In this document: positions 32,843 through 40,959 of the stretch, piece after piece
How positions within the stretch are numbered: position 1 is the stretch's first letter
Layout of the letters: every line of letters begins with the position of its first letter
Source: Martinezella rhizogenes
GTDB lineage: Bacteria; Pseudomonadota; Alphaproteobacteria; Rhizobiales; Rhizobiaceae
Direction: 5' to 3'
Length of the DNA stretch: 64,000 bases
Assembly (NCBI GenBank): GCA_013322215.1
Contig: JAAMEZ010000033.1
Location: forward strand, 1 to 64,000
The notes under the pieces: model-generated
What the model saw: the letters and a program-made list of their open reading frames with translations, nothing else
Told to the model about the DNA's origin: nothing
The model's database searches: none
Program-made: the position numbers and the translations under genes

Positions 32843-35359
32843 TTACCGCGACGAGGACAGCTGTGCGATGGAAAGCAGCGTGTCGGCGCTGATGCCGGAG
32901 CTCGACGACGAGCCTGTGAGAATCGAAAGTGCTGGCGACGTCGAAGTGGTCGTATTGTTCTCCATGTCGTACATCGCGGAGAATCGCTGCAGCAGCTGGT
33001 TGACCTTGTCCGGGTCCTGCAGGTCGCTCACATTGACGAACTTTTTCAGCATGCTGGCCTGGGTATCGACATCCATGTTGGAGATCGAGCTCGGCAGATT
33101 GTAGGTCGTGGTGATGACCTCATAGAGAGCGGAATCGCCCATGATGTCATAGATCGAGTTGATATCGGGCGCCTTGCGCTGGAAGTAGAGCGCCAGACGC
33201 ACGCCCGGATTGGTCTCGCCTTGCTGATCTTCCAGTGTCTGATGCAGAAAGAGATCATTGGTCGCGGCGAGCGCGCCCTGGTTTTGCGCCGTACCGAGCT
33301 TCGTGTCGGTCAGGTTTCCGTCGGTGCCGAAATTGAATGCCTCGACGATGCTCTTGAACTTCGCGCCATCGGTCGTGTTGATGAAGCTTGTCGAGCTGGA
33401 CGGATCGGAAGCAAAAGCCTTCTTCAGCGTTGCCGTATCGACGGTCTTCGGATCGATGCCGTTGGCCGTCAGGATGAAATTCGTAAGCTTGCTGTCGGCC
33501 AGCAGATCCGTAACGCTGGTCACGTTGACGATGTTGGTGGCGAAATAGGTGCCAGCGGTCTTGGCGTCGCTGGTGGCTTTGGTCAGCTCGGCTCCCGACA
33601 GTCCCGCCGTGCTGCGGCTGGAATATTCCGAGATATAGCTGTTGATCTGCGTCTGCGACAAAGACTGCACCGGCGCCTTCAGATTGCCTTTGCTGTCGAA
33701 ATTGAACGCCTTGGCAAGCGCGGTAAAACGAGAGTCCTTGAGCGAATTGACGTAGCTCTTCGGATCGTAGGGATCGCTTTCGAGAATCTTGGTCAGCTGG
33801 GACTTCGTGACTTCGTTCTCGCCGATGCCATAGGCGCGCAACGCCATCTGATAAAGCTCCGGCGCGCTGTCGTTTGAGGTGCTGCTGTCGGTCGTGTTGC
33901 TTGCGAAGAAATCCTTGATGGTCTTCACGCTGGCGATGCGGTTCTTGTAGTTGTTGACCGCATCCGTGGTCAGAGTCGACTGCGATGATTGATAGTTGCT
34001 CATATAGGCCGTGGAGGCCGCGTCGATCTCGTCCTGGGACTGTGCGGTCTGGCCGGAAGCAAGCGTGCCGTCCGACTGGAAATTGAATTGGGAGACGACG
34101 TCGGTCAGGCCAAAGATGGCGGCGGTCGTCGCATCGCCGAACGCATTCTTGAAGACGACGGCTGGCGTCGTCGGATCGATGCCGTAAGCCGTCTTGACGT
34201 AATCGAAAAGACGCGTGTCCGACGTCAACTGATCGACTGACGTGATGGAGCCGATATGATTCTTATAATAAAGATCATTGTCGGTTGCGCCGACGCTTGT
34301 CGTGAACGAGGGCACGGTGGAATTGTAGGCGCTCATCACATCGGCCTGCTGGCTGAGGGTCTGCGGGCCGCCCGGATAGTTCGTGGTATAGCCGGCCGTG
34401 GTTGCGCTTATCTGATCGGACGTCTGGGCCTGCGAGCCGGATGCGACCGTGCCGTCGCTCTGGAAGTTGAATTCCGCCATGACGGCGGTCAGCCCGTTCG
34501 AACTTGCGGTGCTGGCATCCTTGGCAGAAGCATTGAACTGGTCTGCCGTGATGTAGGACGGGATATTGAAAGCCGTCTTGACGTATTGGAACAGCTGCGG
34601 ATTGGACGTCAGCTGATCGACCGAGGTAACGTTGCCGATATTGGCCTCGTAATAGGCCGTGTCGCCGTCCGGCGTCGATGTCTTGATGGTGCCGTCGGCA
34701 TTGAAATTGAATTCCGCCACCAGGGCCTTGTCGGCGGTGCCGCCATTCAGATTGACGTAGCTGTTGGGGTCGCTGAGATCGCTCGTCAGCATCTGCTTCA
34801 GAGACGAATTCGACACATAGGTCGGGTCAATGCCGTAGGCTTGCAGCACATAATTACGCAGGCGGGTGTTGCCGAGGAGGTCATCGACCGTCTTAACCGA
34901 GCTGATGTTCTGGCTGTAATAGGTCGTTTCGGTTGCCGCCGACGTCTCCTCATTTGTAAATGATTGCTGGTAAAGCCCGATGAGGTCGTCTTCCTGCGTG
35001 CTCGTTTGTGCCGTATTCGTCGTTCCCGTCGAGCTCGTACCGAAATTGAACGCCGCAGCGAACTCCTTGTAGCGCGGATCGGTGAGCTTATTGGCGAAAC
35101 TGCTGGAGTCGCTGAGGTCGCTGGTGAGGACCTGTTTCATAAAGGCCTTGGCGTAGGTCATGTCCGAAAGCCCGTAGGCTTCCATTGCGTAACTGTATAG
35201 CTGATAGTCATTCAGGAAGTCATCGACGTTCGTTACTTTGCCGATATTGGCGTTGTAATAGTCGATCAAGCGCTTGTTTTGCGACTGTTGCGCCACCTGA
35301 TTGAGTGAGGTCGCCATATCTCTGGTTGCGATCGTATAACCAAGATAAGTGGAAATCAT
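32843..35359 (-). CDS. Large DUF1217 repeat protein, probably flagellum-associated
   Basis: An 838-aa protein made of about seven DUF1217 units. Each contains a YY-x-x-N-I-x-x-V-x-[ST]-V-D-[DQ]-L-like motif, at roughly residues 34, 147, 235, 363, 468, 602 and 723, usually followed by a LYxYxxxAYGI segment and then AEFNF. DUF1217 proteins are typical of rhizobial flagellar loci, although no flagellar gene is in this window. There is no signal peptide, and composition is rich in Ser, Thr, Asp and Gln with few Cys, as in flagellar axial or secreted proteins. The function is unproven. It may be exported by the flagellar type III apparatus. Confidence 0.82.
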   Translation of the reverse strand: MISTYLGYTIATRDMATSLNQVAQQSQNKRLIDYYNANIGKVTNVDDFLNDYQLYSYAMEAYGLSDMTYAKAFMKQVLTSDLSDSSSFANKLTDPRYKEFAAAFNFGTSSTGTTNTAQTSTQEDDLIGLYQQSFTNEETSAATETTYYSQNISSVKTVDDLLGNTRLRNYVLQAYGIDPTYVSNSSLKQMLTSDLSDPNSYVNLNGGTADKALVAEFNFNADGTIKTSTPDGDTAYYEANIGNVTSVDQLTSNPQLFQYVKTAFNIPSYITADQFNASAKDASTASSNGLTAVMAEFNFQSDGTVASGSQAQTSDQISATTAGYTTNYPGGPQTLSQQADVMSAYNSTVPSFTTSVGATDNDLYYKNHIGSITSVDQLTSDTRLFDYVKTAYGIDPTTPAVVFKNAFGDATTAAIFGLTDVVSQFNFQSDGTLASGQTAQSQDEIDAASTAYMSNYQSSQSTLTTDAVNNYKNRIASVKTIKDFFASNTTDSSTSNDSAPELYQMALRAYGIGENEVTKSQLTKILESDPYDPKSYVNSLKDSRFTALAKAFNFDSKGNLKAPVQSLSQTQINSYISEYSSRSTAGLSGAELTKATSDAKTAGTYFATNIVNVTSVTDLLADSKLTNFILTANGIDPKTVDTATLKKAFASDPSSSTSFINTTDGAKFKSIVEAFNFGTDGNLTDTKLGTAQNQGALAATNDLFLHQTLEDQQGETNPGVRLALYFQRKAPDINSIYDIMGDSALYEVITTTYNLPSSISNMDVDTQASMLKKFVNVSDLQDPDKVNQLLQRFSAMYDMENNTTTSTSPALSILTGSSSSSGISADTLLSIAQLSSSR

Positions 35360-35677
35360 CAGCAGAATCCCAATAGATCTCTAATAAAGGGGACGAATCT
35401 GGCTGTGATTATTGCATACAAACCTTACCCGAGACTTACACGCACTCACCTTATGCGTGTACTATATTGACGCACCGCCCTGCCGTGTGTTCACCTTATG
35501 GAAACCCTGATGCATTCGACTTTGCTAACCATTTGAGGACGCAAAGTTTTCTTAACCTCGATTTTTAAGCTGTCTGGAAGGGACGCCGCCTAATCTGCCC
35601 AACAACGAGAGGACAAAAGTTCTCCGAGAGAAGACCGGAACAACCGGCTCTCAGGTAAAGCAAGGGTAGAAAAATCG
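35360..35677. other. Divergent intergenic region between DUF1217 and DUF6101 genes
   Basis: About 320 bases carrying the start regions of both divergent genes. The inverted repeat ACACGCA-N9-TGCGTGT occupies 35438-35460, close to an ACTATATTGAC segment that could contain a promoter. No gene is seen. The right half precedes the DUF6101 gene, whose ribosome binding site is weak. Confidence 0.5.
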
Positions 35678-36244
35678 ATGACTAATACCGTCCTGAAGCC
35701 CGACTGGGCTGGAACCACACTGCGGCTTGATCCGGCGCGCTTCCCGCAACAGGTCAGCTATGCCATGCGAGGTGCCGAGGGTGACGTCACCATTACGATC
35801 GATGAGCGCGGCGCAGTGCTGCGCAAGATCCTGCCGTCCAGCGGCCTGCCGCTGTCCGTCGCCTTGCCCAAGCGTGCATTCCAGGGTGTAGCCGCCCGCG
35901 CCATCGATCACGGCGACGGCGAAGTTACCGTCACGCTGGAACTGCATCACTCCGATCCGGATCTCTGCATCCCCCTTCTCGTCGCTCACGATTTGAGCGA
36001 CATCGCTGCCGACTGGCGCTCCTGGTCGGAAGCCTTCCGCATTCCCATGCTGATGATCGAAGCCGACGGTGTTGCCCGTCCGCTGGAAGAACATCTCGGC
36101 GGCGTCCGCTCGCAGGACAGTCAGCCGCGTCGCCGCCATTCCTACTTTGCAAACCGCCGTCCCCGCTTCCTCGTGCGCCGCACGACCGGCAAGCTCGGCG
36201 TCAAGATGAAGATCCAGGGCCGCGAGATCATCGCCAGACATTAA
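35678..36244 (+). CDS. DUF6101-like protein
   Basis: A 188-aa soluble protein conserved in Rhizobiaceae, probably the DUF6101 family. It begins MTNTVLKPDWAGTTLRLDP and has a beta-rich core with VTITIDERGAVLRKIL, then LCIPLLVAHDLSDIAADWRSW. The C-terminal 45 residues are strongly basic (RRRHSYFANRRPRFLVRRTTG), which suggests contact with nucleic acid or an acidic partner. No catalytic motif is recognisable. The gene is followed by a GC-rich hairpin at 36281-36309. Confidence 0.75.
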   Translation: MTNTVLKPDWAGTTLRLDPARFPQQVSYAMRGAEGDVTITIDERGAVLRKILPSSGLPLSVALPKRAFQGVAARAIDHGDGEVTVTLELHHSDPDLCIPLLVAHDLSDIAADWRSWSEAFRIPMLMIEADGVARPLEEHLGGVRSQDSQPRRRHSYFANRRPRFLVRRTTGKLGVKMKIQGREIIARH

Positions 36245-36280
36245 GCCGATATGGCTCGAAAACCGAATATCGCCGGAAAC

Positions 36281-36309
36281 CGGCCGTGGGAGAACCGATC
36301 CCGCGGCCG
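36281..36309. terminator. GC-rich hairpin between convergent DUF6101 and GNAT genes
   Basis: CGGCCGTGGGA and TCCCGCGGCCG form an 11-bp stem with one mismatch and a 7-nt loop in the 70-base gap between two converging genes. No strong T-run follows in either direction, so its terminator role is moderately supported. Confidence 0.5.
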
Positions 36310-36314
36310 AAATC

Positions 36315-36770
36315 TTATGGCGTCAGCGAGCGCTCCATGACGATCGTTCGTTCATCGCCGTGGAAACTCTCGCCGACAGCATTGAAGCCGAGCTTTTCGT
36401 AGAAACCCTGCGCGGTAATCGACGAGGGGACGGACAGGGTGGCGATGCCGCCTGCCCTCGCCGCCCGTTCGATTGCAGCCATCAGGTTGGCGCCAATGCC
36501 GCGTCGTTGCGCAAAAGGAGAGACGAACACCGTGCGCACAACGGCACGGTCAAGGCTCGCGGTCCCGACAAGGCTTTCACCATCAATTGCCACGAAGACC
36601 ATTCTGCTGCTCATGAGCTTGCGCACGCCAGCGGGACTAAAGCTCTCTGCAACGCGCGCGATGATATCCGGGGAATAATCCTGTGCGTTGCTCTCACGAA
36701 GTGCGGTAAGGATGACGCCGCTGATCGCCTCGGCGTCCGCCTCCGAGGCCAGACGGATTTCACATGCCAT
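36315..36770 (-). CDS. GNAT family N-acetyltransferase
   Basis: Acetyl-CoA-dependent N-acetyltransferase of 151 aa. The fold is clear: MACEIRLASEADAEAISGVILTAL at the start, a central VGTASLDRAVVRTVFVSP strand, then the acetyl-CoA loop QRRGIGANLMAAIERAA near residues 88-104 and the final GFYEKLGFNAVGE. The ATG with GGGGGT upstream is used; a 42-codon longer frame reads into the ubiA end and lacks family similarity. The acceptor substrate is unknown. Confidence 0.88.
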   Translation of the reverse strand: MACEIRLASEADAEAISGVILTALRESNAQDYSPDIIARVAESFSPAGVRKLMSSRMVFVAIDGESLVGTASLDRAVVRTVFVSPFAQRRGIGANLMAAIERAARAGGIATLSVPSSITAQGFYEKLGFNAVGESFHGDERTIVMERSLTP

Positions 36771-36808
36771 GGCACCCCCTTTAAATCGGACGCGGCGAAT
36801 CCCTTCCC

Positions 36809-37771
36809 TCAGGGAACGAGAAACAGGAACGACAGGAAGAGGCCGGCGAAGATGATCAGCCCGACCCGATTGTTCGATTTGAACAAGGCCAGGCATTGTT
36901 CGCCGTCGTTGATGTCAAGCACGGCGATCTGATAGGCGAACATGCCGCCGGCGACGATCAGGCCGAGATAGGCCAGCCAGCTTGTACCCGCAAGCGCAAA
37001 GGACAGCAGCATCAGAAGCAGCGTCGCGCCGTAAAGCCCGACCAGCCAGAGACGCGTCCGGTCACCGAAAAGCCGGGCGGTCGACCGGACACCGATCAGC
37101 TCGTCATCCTCCTTGTCCTGATGCGCATAGATCGTGTCGTAGCCGATGGTCCAGAGGATGGCTGCGAGATAGAGCACGATCGAGGCAAAGGACAGGCTGC
37201 CGAAAAGGCCCGCCCAGCCCATCAGGGCGCCCCAGGAAAAGGCAAGCCCAAGGAAGAACTGCGGCCAGTCCGTGAAGCGCTTGGCAAAGGGATAGAGCGC
37301 GACGATGCCGAGCGACAGCACGCCGAGGATGACGGCAAACCAATTGAACTGCAGCAGCACCAGCAGGCCGACCAGAGCCTGCAATGCGATGAACACCTTG
37401 GCCTGGAAACGTGTTACGCGGCCCGATGGCAGCGGGCGCGAGCGCGTGCGGGCCACGGACATGTCGATCTCGTGGTCGACCAGATCATTATAGGTGCAGC
37501 CAGCGCCGCGCATGGCGACGGCGCCGATGAAGTAAAGAATAAGGTGGTAGATCACCACGAAGCCGGGCGAGCCGTGCCCCATGGCGACAGAGGCATTGGC
37601 CGCAAGCGCTACGGACCAGAAGCATGGCCACATCAGGAGCTGCCAGCCGATCGGCCGGTCCCAGCGCGCAAGCTGGGCGTAAGGCCAGAGCGTCGGGGGC
37701 AGAACCCGGTAGACCCAGTTGCCGGAAGGCGCGTCGGCGACGCGCCCGTTGATGTCGCCTGTGTTTTGCAT
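36809..37771 (-). CDS. ubiA: 4-hydroxybenzoate polyprenyltransferase
   Basis: Membrane prenyltransferase that attaches the polyprenyl tail to 4-hydroxybenzoate in ubiquinone synthesis. The 320-aa protein has about eight to nine membrane helices and both Asp-rich motifs: NDLVDHEIDMSVARTRSRPL near residues 108-127 and DTIYAHQDKEDD near 230-241, which bind Mg and the isoprenyl diphosphate. The start MQNTGDINGR is preferred over a longer frame that reads back into the repeat element upstream. Its prenyl donor is likely made by the polyprenyl synthase at 57.8 kb. Confidence 0.93.
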   Translation of the reverse strand: MQNTGDINGRVADAPSGNWVYRVLPPTLWPYAQLARWDRPIGWQLLMWPCFWSVALAANASVAMGHGSPGFVVIYHLILYFIGAVAMRGAGCTYNDLVDHEIDMSVARTRSRPLPSGRVTRFQAKVFIALQALVGLLVLLQFNWFAVILGVLSLGIVALYPFAKRFTDWPQFFLGLAFSWGALMGWAGLFGSLSFASIVLYLAAILWTIGYDTIYAHQDKEDDELIGVRSTARLFGDRTRLWLVGLYGATLLLMLLSFALAGTSWLAYLGLIVAGGMFAYQIAVLDINDGEQCLALFKSNNRVGLIIFAGLFLSFLFLVP

Positions 37772-37818
37772 AGGCGAGTAGTATTGATATCCGGCCCCCG
37801 AGGTCAAGCTGCGGGCAT

Positions 37819-37934
37819 TAGAGTCGGATGATTTCAGGTCGAAACGACCTAAGATCTGAATCCGCTCTAAAATCAAAGAATTAGAGCATGATGTCGTCCG
37901 AAAGCCGCTCAAGCACTTTTCGGCATCATGCTCT
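37819..37934. repeat. Rhizobiaceae intergenic palindromic element upstream of ubiA
   Basis: Contains AGAGCATGATGTCGTCCG at 37883-37900 and the inverted arm CGGCATCATGCTCT at 37921-37934, around an AAAGCCGCTCAAGCACTTTT centre. To its left is a related segment, TTCAGGTCGAAACGACCTAA and a GCTCTAA...TTAGAGC pair. This arrangement recurs in intergenic regions of Rhizobium and its relatives as I know them. It separates ubiA from the porin gene. Confidence 0.7.
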
Positions 37935-37949
37935 GGCCTCGCTCGTTAC

Positions 37950-38789
37950 TCAGTTCATCGTGAAATTGAACTTGTAGCTGGCGGAAACACCGATCAACAG
38001 CTGGTTGCGGTCGCCGCGCTCGCGCACGAGGCTGCTGTCGGCGGCCGGGCCGGTGAGCCGGGTATATTCGAGGAAGGTGCTCGTGGTCCAGTTCTGCGTG
38101 GCCTTCCAGGTCAGGGCGCCACCGAAGCCGACGGATTTGACGCCACCGCCGGGCTTGTAGCCGCTGAGGCCGGAGGCAGCCGATTCCCGCGCATTGACGC
38201 CGTAATAGGCGTCGAAATAGTCGGTGCTGGCGAGCGTCATGCGCGGACCGGCCGAAGCGCGGAGTTCCGGGGTGATGTCGGTAAAGGCATCGACCGCGGC
38301 ATCGGCGACGACGCCGCTATGGGCGCGAATACCCTGGCGGACTTCGACGCGGGCGCGCAACCAGTCTGTGGGATAGGCTTCGGCAAAACCGCCGGCCTCG
38401 AGACCCCACTTAACCTTCTTCAGCCCCCTCAGCTCGTGGCCATCGCTGCTGTCGCGGCTCGGCACGAATTTGCCGACGATACCGATGCGGAATGCGTCGC
38501 TCTCGATGAGGGCAAAGGAGGGATTGTCGTTGCGCGAGGAAAAACGCGGACCTGGACCCTGCCGGCCGATCGAGACCAGCGGCGACCACTGCAGCTTGTT
38601 GTGCTTGCCGCCTTCGAACTTCGGCGCGGAGAAACCGGCCGCGCCGACGCTTAGGTACCAATCACCCGACCAGAGATGCTGGCCATCACCCGCCTCGGCA
38701 GCGCCGGCATAGGCGAGGACTGAGAGGCCGCTAATGAAAAGGAACCTTAACTTTGCTAACACAACGAAACTCCATGATACGCAATACAA
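37950..38789 (-). CDS. MipA/OmpV family outer membrane protein
   Basis: Outer-membrane beta barrel of 279 aa. A signal peptide (AKLRFLFISGLSVLAYAGAAEA) ends near residue 33. The mature chain shows alternating strands: GDWYLSVGAAGFSAPKFEG, LQWSPLVSIGR, SFALIESDAFRIGIVGKF, then RARVEVRQGI and YYGVNARESAASGLSGYKPGGGVKSVGFGGALTW, which is the MipA signature region. It ends in a C-terminal strand, LLIGVSASYKFNF. MipA-like proteins have been proposed as scaffolds for murein-synthesising machinery, and OmpV as a porin; the role here is open. The first ten residues may be extra if translation begins at a later codon. Confidence 0.85.
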   Translation of the reverse strand: MYCVSWSFVVLAKLRFLFISGLSVLAYAGAAEAGDGQHLWSGDWYLSVGAAGFSAPKFEGGKHNKLQWSPLVSIGRQGPGPRFSSRNDNPSFALIESDAFRIGIVGKFVPSRDSSDGHELRGLKKVKWGLEAGGFAEAYPTDWLRARVEVRQGIRAHSGVVADAAVDAFTDITPELRASAGPRMTLASTDYFDAYYGVNARESAASGLSGYKPGGGVKSVGFGGALTWKATQNWTTSTFLEYTRLTGPAADSSLVRERGDRNQLLIGVSASYKFNFTMN

Positions 38790-39030
38790 AGGGCCATATG
38801 GCCCGAGAGTTGCCTCAAATTATGCGGATCGCGTTACCGCTCTCTTAACCACAAGACGCCGAATCCATTGAGAACATCAAATTCAGGTTGCTCCCACCGG
38901 ATATCATTCGACATGCGCCGATCTATCGCGTTGATTTAATTCCTGTATAGAATATTCAATCGTGGGTAATGGCCGAAGCCTGCCAGACACTCACGATCTC
39001 GCAGCCCCCAATTTCAAAAATGAGAAACGA

Positions 39031-39465
39031 ATGAAGACCATATCCCTGATCTCCTTAGGTCTGATCCTCAGTGCCGGCATGGCGCTTTCCGGCTGCGTCG
39101 GCACTCCGATCGGCGGGGCGAAGCAAAGCCAGTTTTCGGGAAGAGTTGCGCCCGGCAAGAAAACGAAGATTACGAGTGCTTCCCTCGTGAAGCAGGACTG
39201 CACGTTTGCAGGGTTTCCCTATACCGGCGTTGTCAAGGCGCCAGCGCACGGCAAGGTTGACGTCGAGCACGGCCCGGTCGCAGCAAAATTTTCGAAAGAC
39301 AGCAATGCCTATCTATGCTCGGGCAAGACGGTTCAGGGGAACATTGTCTACTACACGCCGAACCCTGGCTTCTCGGGCACCGATCAATTCACCATGCGCC
39401 TTACGGGACTGAACACCGACGGTACGGTGCAGGACGGCACATTCACTGTTCACGTCGGCAAATGA
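39031..39465 (+). CDS. Small exported lipoprotein with cadherin/Ig-like fold
   Basis: A 144-aa protein with a lipoprotein signal: MKTISLISLGLILSAGMALSGC, the lipobox LSGC placing the lipidated cysteine near residue 22. The mature part is beta-rich and contains VVKAPAHGKVDVE and IVYYTPNPGFSGTDQFTM, similar to cadherin-like or Big_9 repeats in large secreted proteins, but only one unit is present. The chosen ATG is preceded by GAGAAACGA; a 23-codon longer frame has no family support. The function is unknown. No neighbour suggests a role. Confidence 0.75.
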   Translation: MKTISLISLGLILSAGMALSGCVGTPIGGAKQSQFSGRVAPGKKTKITSASLVKQDCTFAGFPYTGVVKAPAHGKVDVEHGPVAAKFSKDSNAYLCSGKTVQGNIVYYTPNPGFSGTDQFTMRLTGLNTDGTVQDGTFTVHVGK

Positions 39466-39554
39466 CAATCTTGCCTGCAGGTGGAGTATGAACAGAAAGG
39501 CCGGATCGTAGGTTTCCACGGTCCGGCCCTGTCAAACGGTGCGATGATAGAGGC

Positions 39555-40814
39555 TCAGAACGTCACCTTCTCCAAAGGTGCGCGCACTGCCTCGAATTCC
39601 TTCAGCTTCGCTTCGCGCTCCGCGATGTAATTGCGATTGTCCGGCACGGCGAACTGGTTCTTGGTGATCTGGAGCTGCATGATGAAGAGCTCATCCCAGC
39701 GGAAGCCCATTTCGGAGCCAGCCAGATAGAACTCCCACATGCGGAAGAACTTCTCGTCGTAAAGCGCGACGGCATCGGCCTTGCGCGCCACGAAGCGGTT
39801 GCGCCAGTGCCTCAGCGTATAAGCATAGTGCATCGGCAGGGTCTCGACGTCCCTGGTGAGCAAACCGGCCTTTTCCAGCGGCGGCGTGGTCTCGCCGATC
39901 GACGGGATGTATCCGCCCGGGAAAATATACTTCTCGATGAAGGCGTTGGTGGCAAAGCTCGGCTTCGGGCGGGCGATGGAGTGCAGCAGCATGACGCCAT
40001 TATCGTCAAGCAGCTCCGAAACCTTGCGGAAGAACTTGCCGTAATCGCCGATGCCGACATGCTCGAACATGCCGACCGAGACGATACGGTCGAACTTCTT
40101 GCCCGTCAGGTAGCGATAGTCCTGCAGCTCGAAGCGGACGCGATCGGAGAGGCCGCGCTTGGCCGCCCGTTCACGCGATACTTTGAGCTGCTCTTCGCTA
40201 AGCGTGATGCCGGTCACATCGAGACCTGGATAGGCTTCGGCGAGATACATGGCCATGCCGCCCCAACCGGAGCCGATCTCCAGCACCTTCTGACCGGGCT
40301 CGACCAGCAGCTTGGCGGCGATGTGGCGCTTCTTGGCCAGTTGCGCTTCATAGAGGCTGATGCCGGGCGGATTGAAATAGGCGCAGGAATACTGCCAATC
40401 CTCATCGAGGAAGAGATCGAACAGCTTCGCCGACAGATCGTAGTGATGCGCAACATTGTACTTGTTGCGGTTGATCGGCGAGCGGCTCTTGATCTGCTGC
40501 CAGGCGATGCGGCCAATCAGCAGCACCGCCATCCGGAGATCGAAAACTTCATTGGTTGTGTTCTGCTTCACCAGCGACAGGAATTCGTAGATATCCCCCT
40601 GCTCGAGGATGAAGCGGCCCTCCATATACATTTCGCCGAGCTTAAGCGTCGGATCGCGGGCGATAGCATCTTCTGCCTGCTGATCGGCAAACCGGACGGC
40701 AACCGTCTCTCCGGTTCCATCGCCGACCAGATGGGTCTCGCCGGATGCGAGTGTAAGCTGGAGCGAACCTTTACGGATGATTTTCTTGATGAGAGAAAAA
40801 AGTGTGGACGCCAT
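39555..40814 (-). CDS. cfa: Cyclopropane-fatty-acyl-phospholipid synthase
   Basis: Uses SAM to add a methylene bridge across double bonds of phospholipid acyl chains, making cyclopropane fatty acids that matter in stationary phase and acid stress. The 419-aa protein has an N-terminal domain with KLGEMYMEGRFIL, a middle YNVAHHYDLSAKLFDLFLDEDWQYSCAYF, the SAM site VLEIGSGWGGMAMYLAEAY near residues 177-195, and FDRIVSVGMFEHVG near 240. Rhizobia usually have two cfa genes; which of them this is cannot be told. Confidence 0.94.
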   Translation of the reverse strand: MASTLFSLIKKIIRKGSLQLTLASGETHLVGDGTGETVAVRFADQQAEDAIARDPTLKLGEMYMEGRFILEQGDIYEFLSLVKQNTTNEVFDLRMAVLLIGRIAWQQIKSRSPINRNKYNVAHHYDLSAKLFDLFLDEDWQYSCAYFNPPGISLYEAQLAKKRHIAAKLLVEPGQKVLEIGSGWGGMAMYLAEAYPGLDVTGITLSEEQLKVSRERAAKRGLSDRVRFELQDYRYLTGKKFDRIVSVGMFEHVGIGDYGKFFRKVSELLDDNGVMLLHSIARPKPSFATNAFIEKYIFPGGYIPSIGETTPPLEKAGLLTRDVETLPMHYAYTLRHWRNRFVARKADAVALYDEKFFRMWEFYLAGSEMGFRWDELFIMQLQITKNQFAVPDNRNYIAEREAKLKEFEAVRAPLEKVTF

Positions 40815-40959
40815 GGACGCCTCGAATGTTATGACATGACATTAAGGCAGACTTTAACGCCTCACAGCATTGTGGCAAGCTTACCTTTGGACAGTCATTG
40901 GCACTCTGGCAACAACGCTGCCAGAGTGTGACATTCTTGCACGAAGTTCCGCTAAGCCC

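Noticed and set aside
36809..37912. Longer ubiA start at 37912
   Set aside because: The extra 47 codons come from the palindromic repeat and do not resemble UbiA N-termini.
40902..40928. CACTCTGGCA/TGCCAGAGTG hairpin near the 3' end of tex
   Set aside because: A good 10-bp stem, but no T-run follows on the minus strand, and it is also close to the cfa upstream region; not strong enough to list as a terminator.
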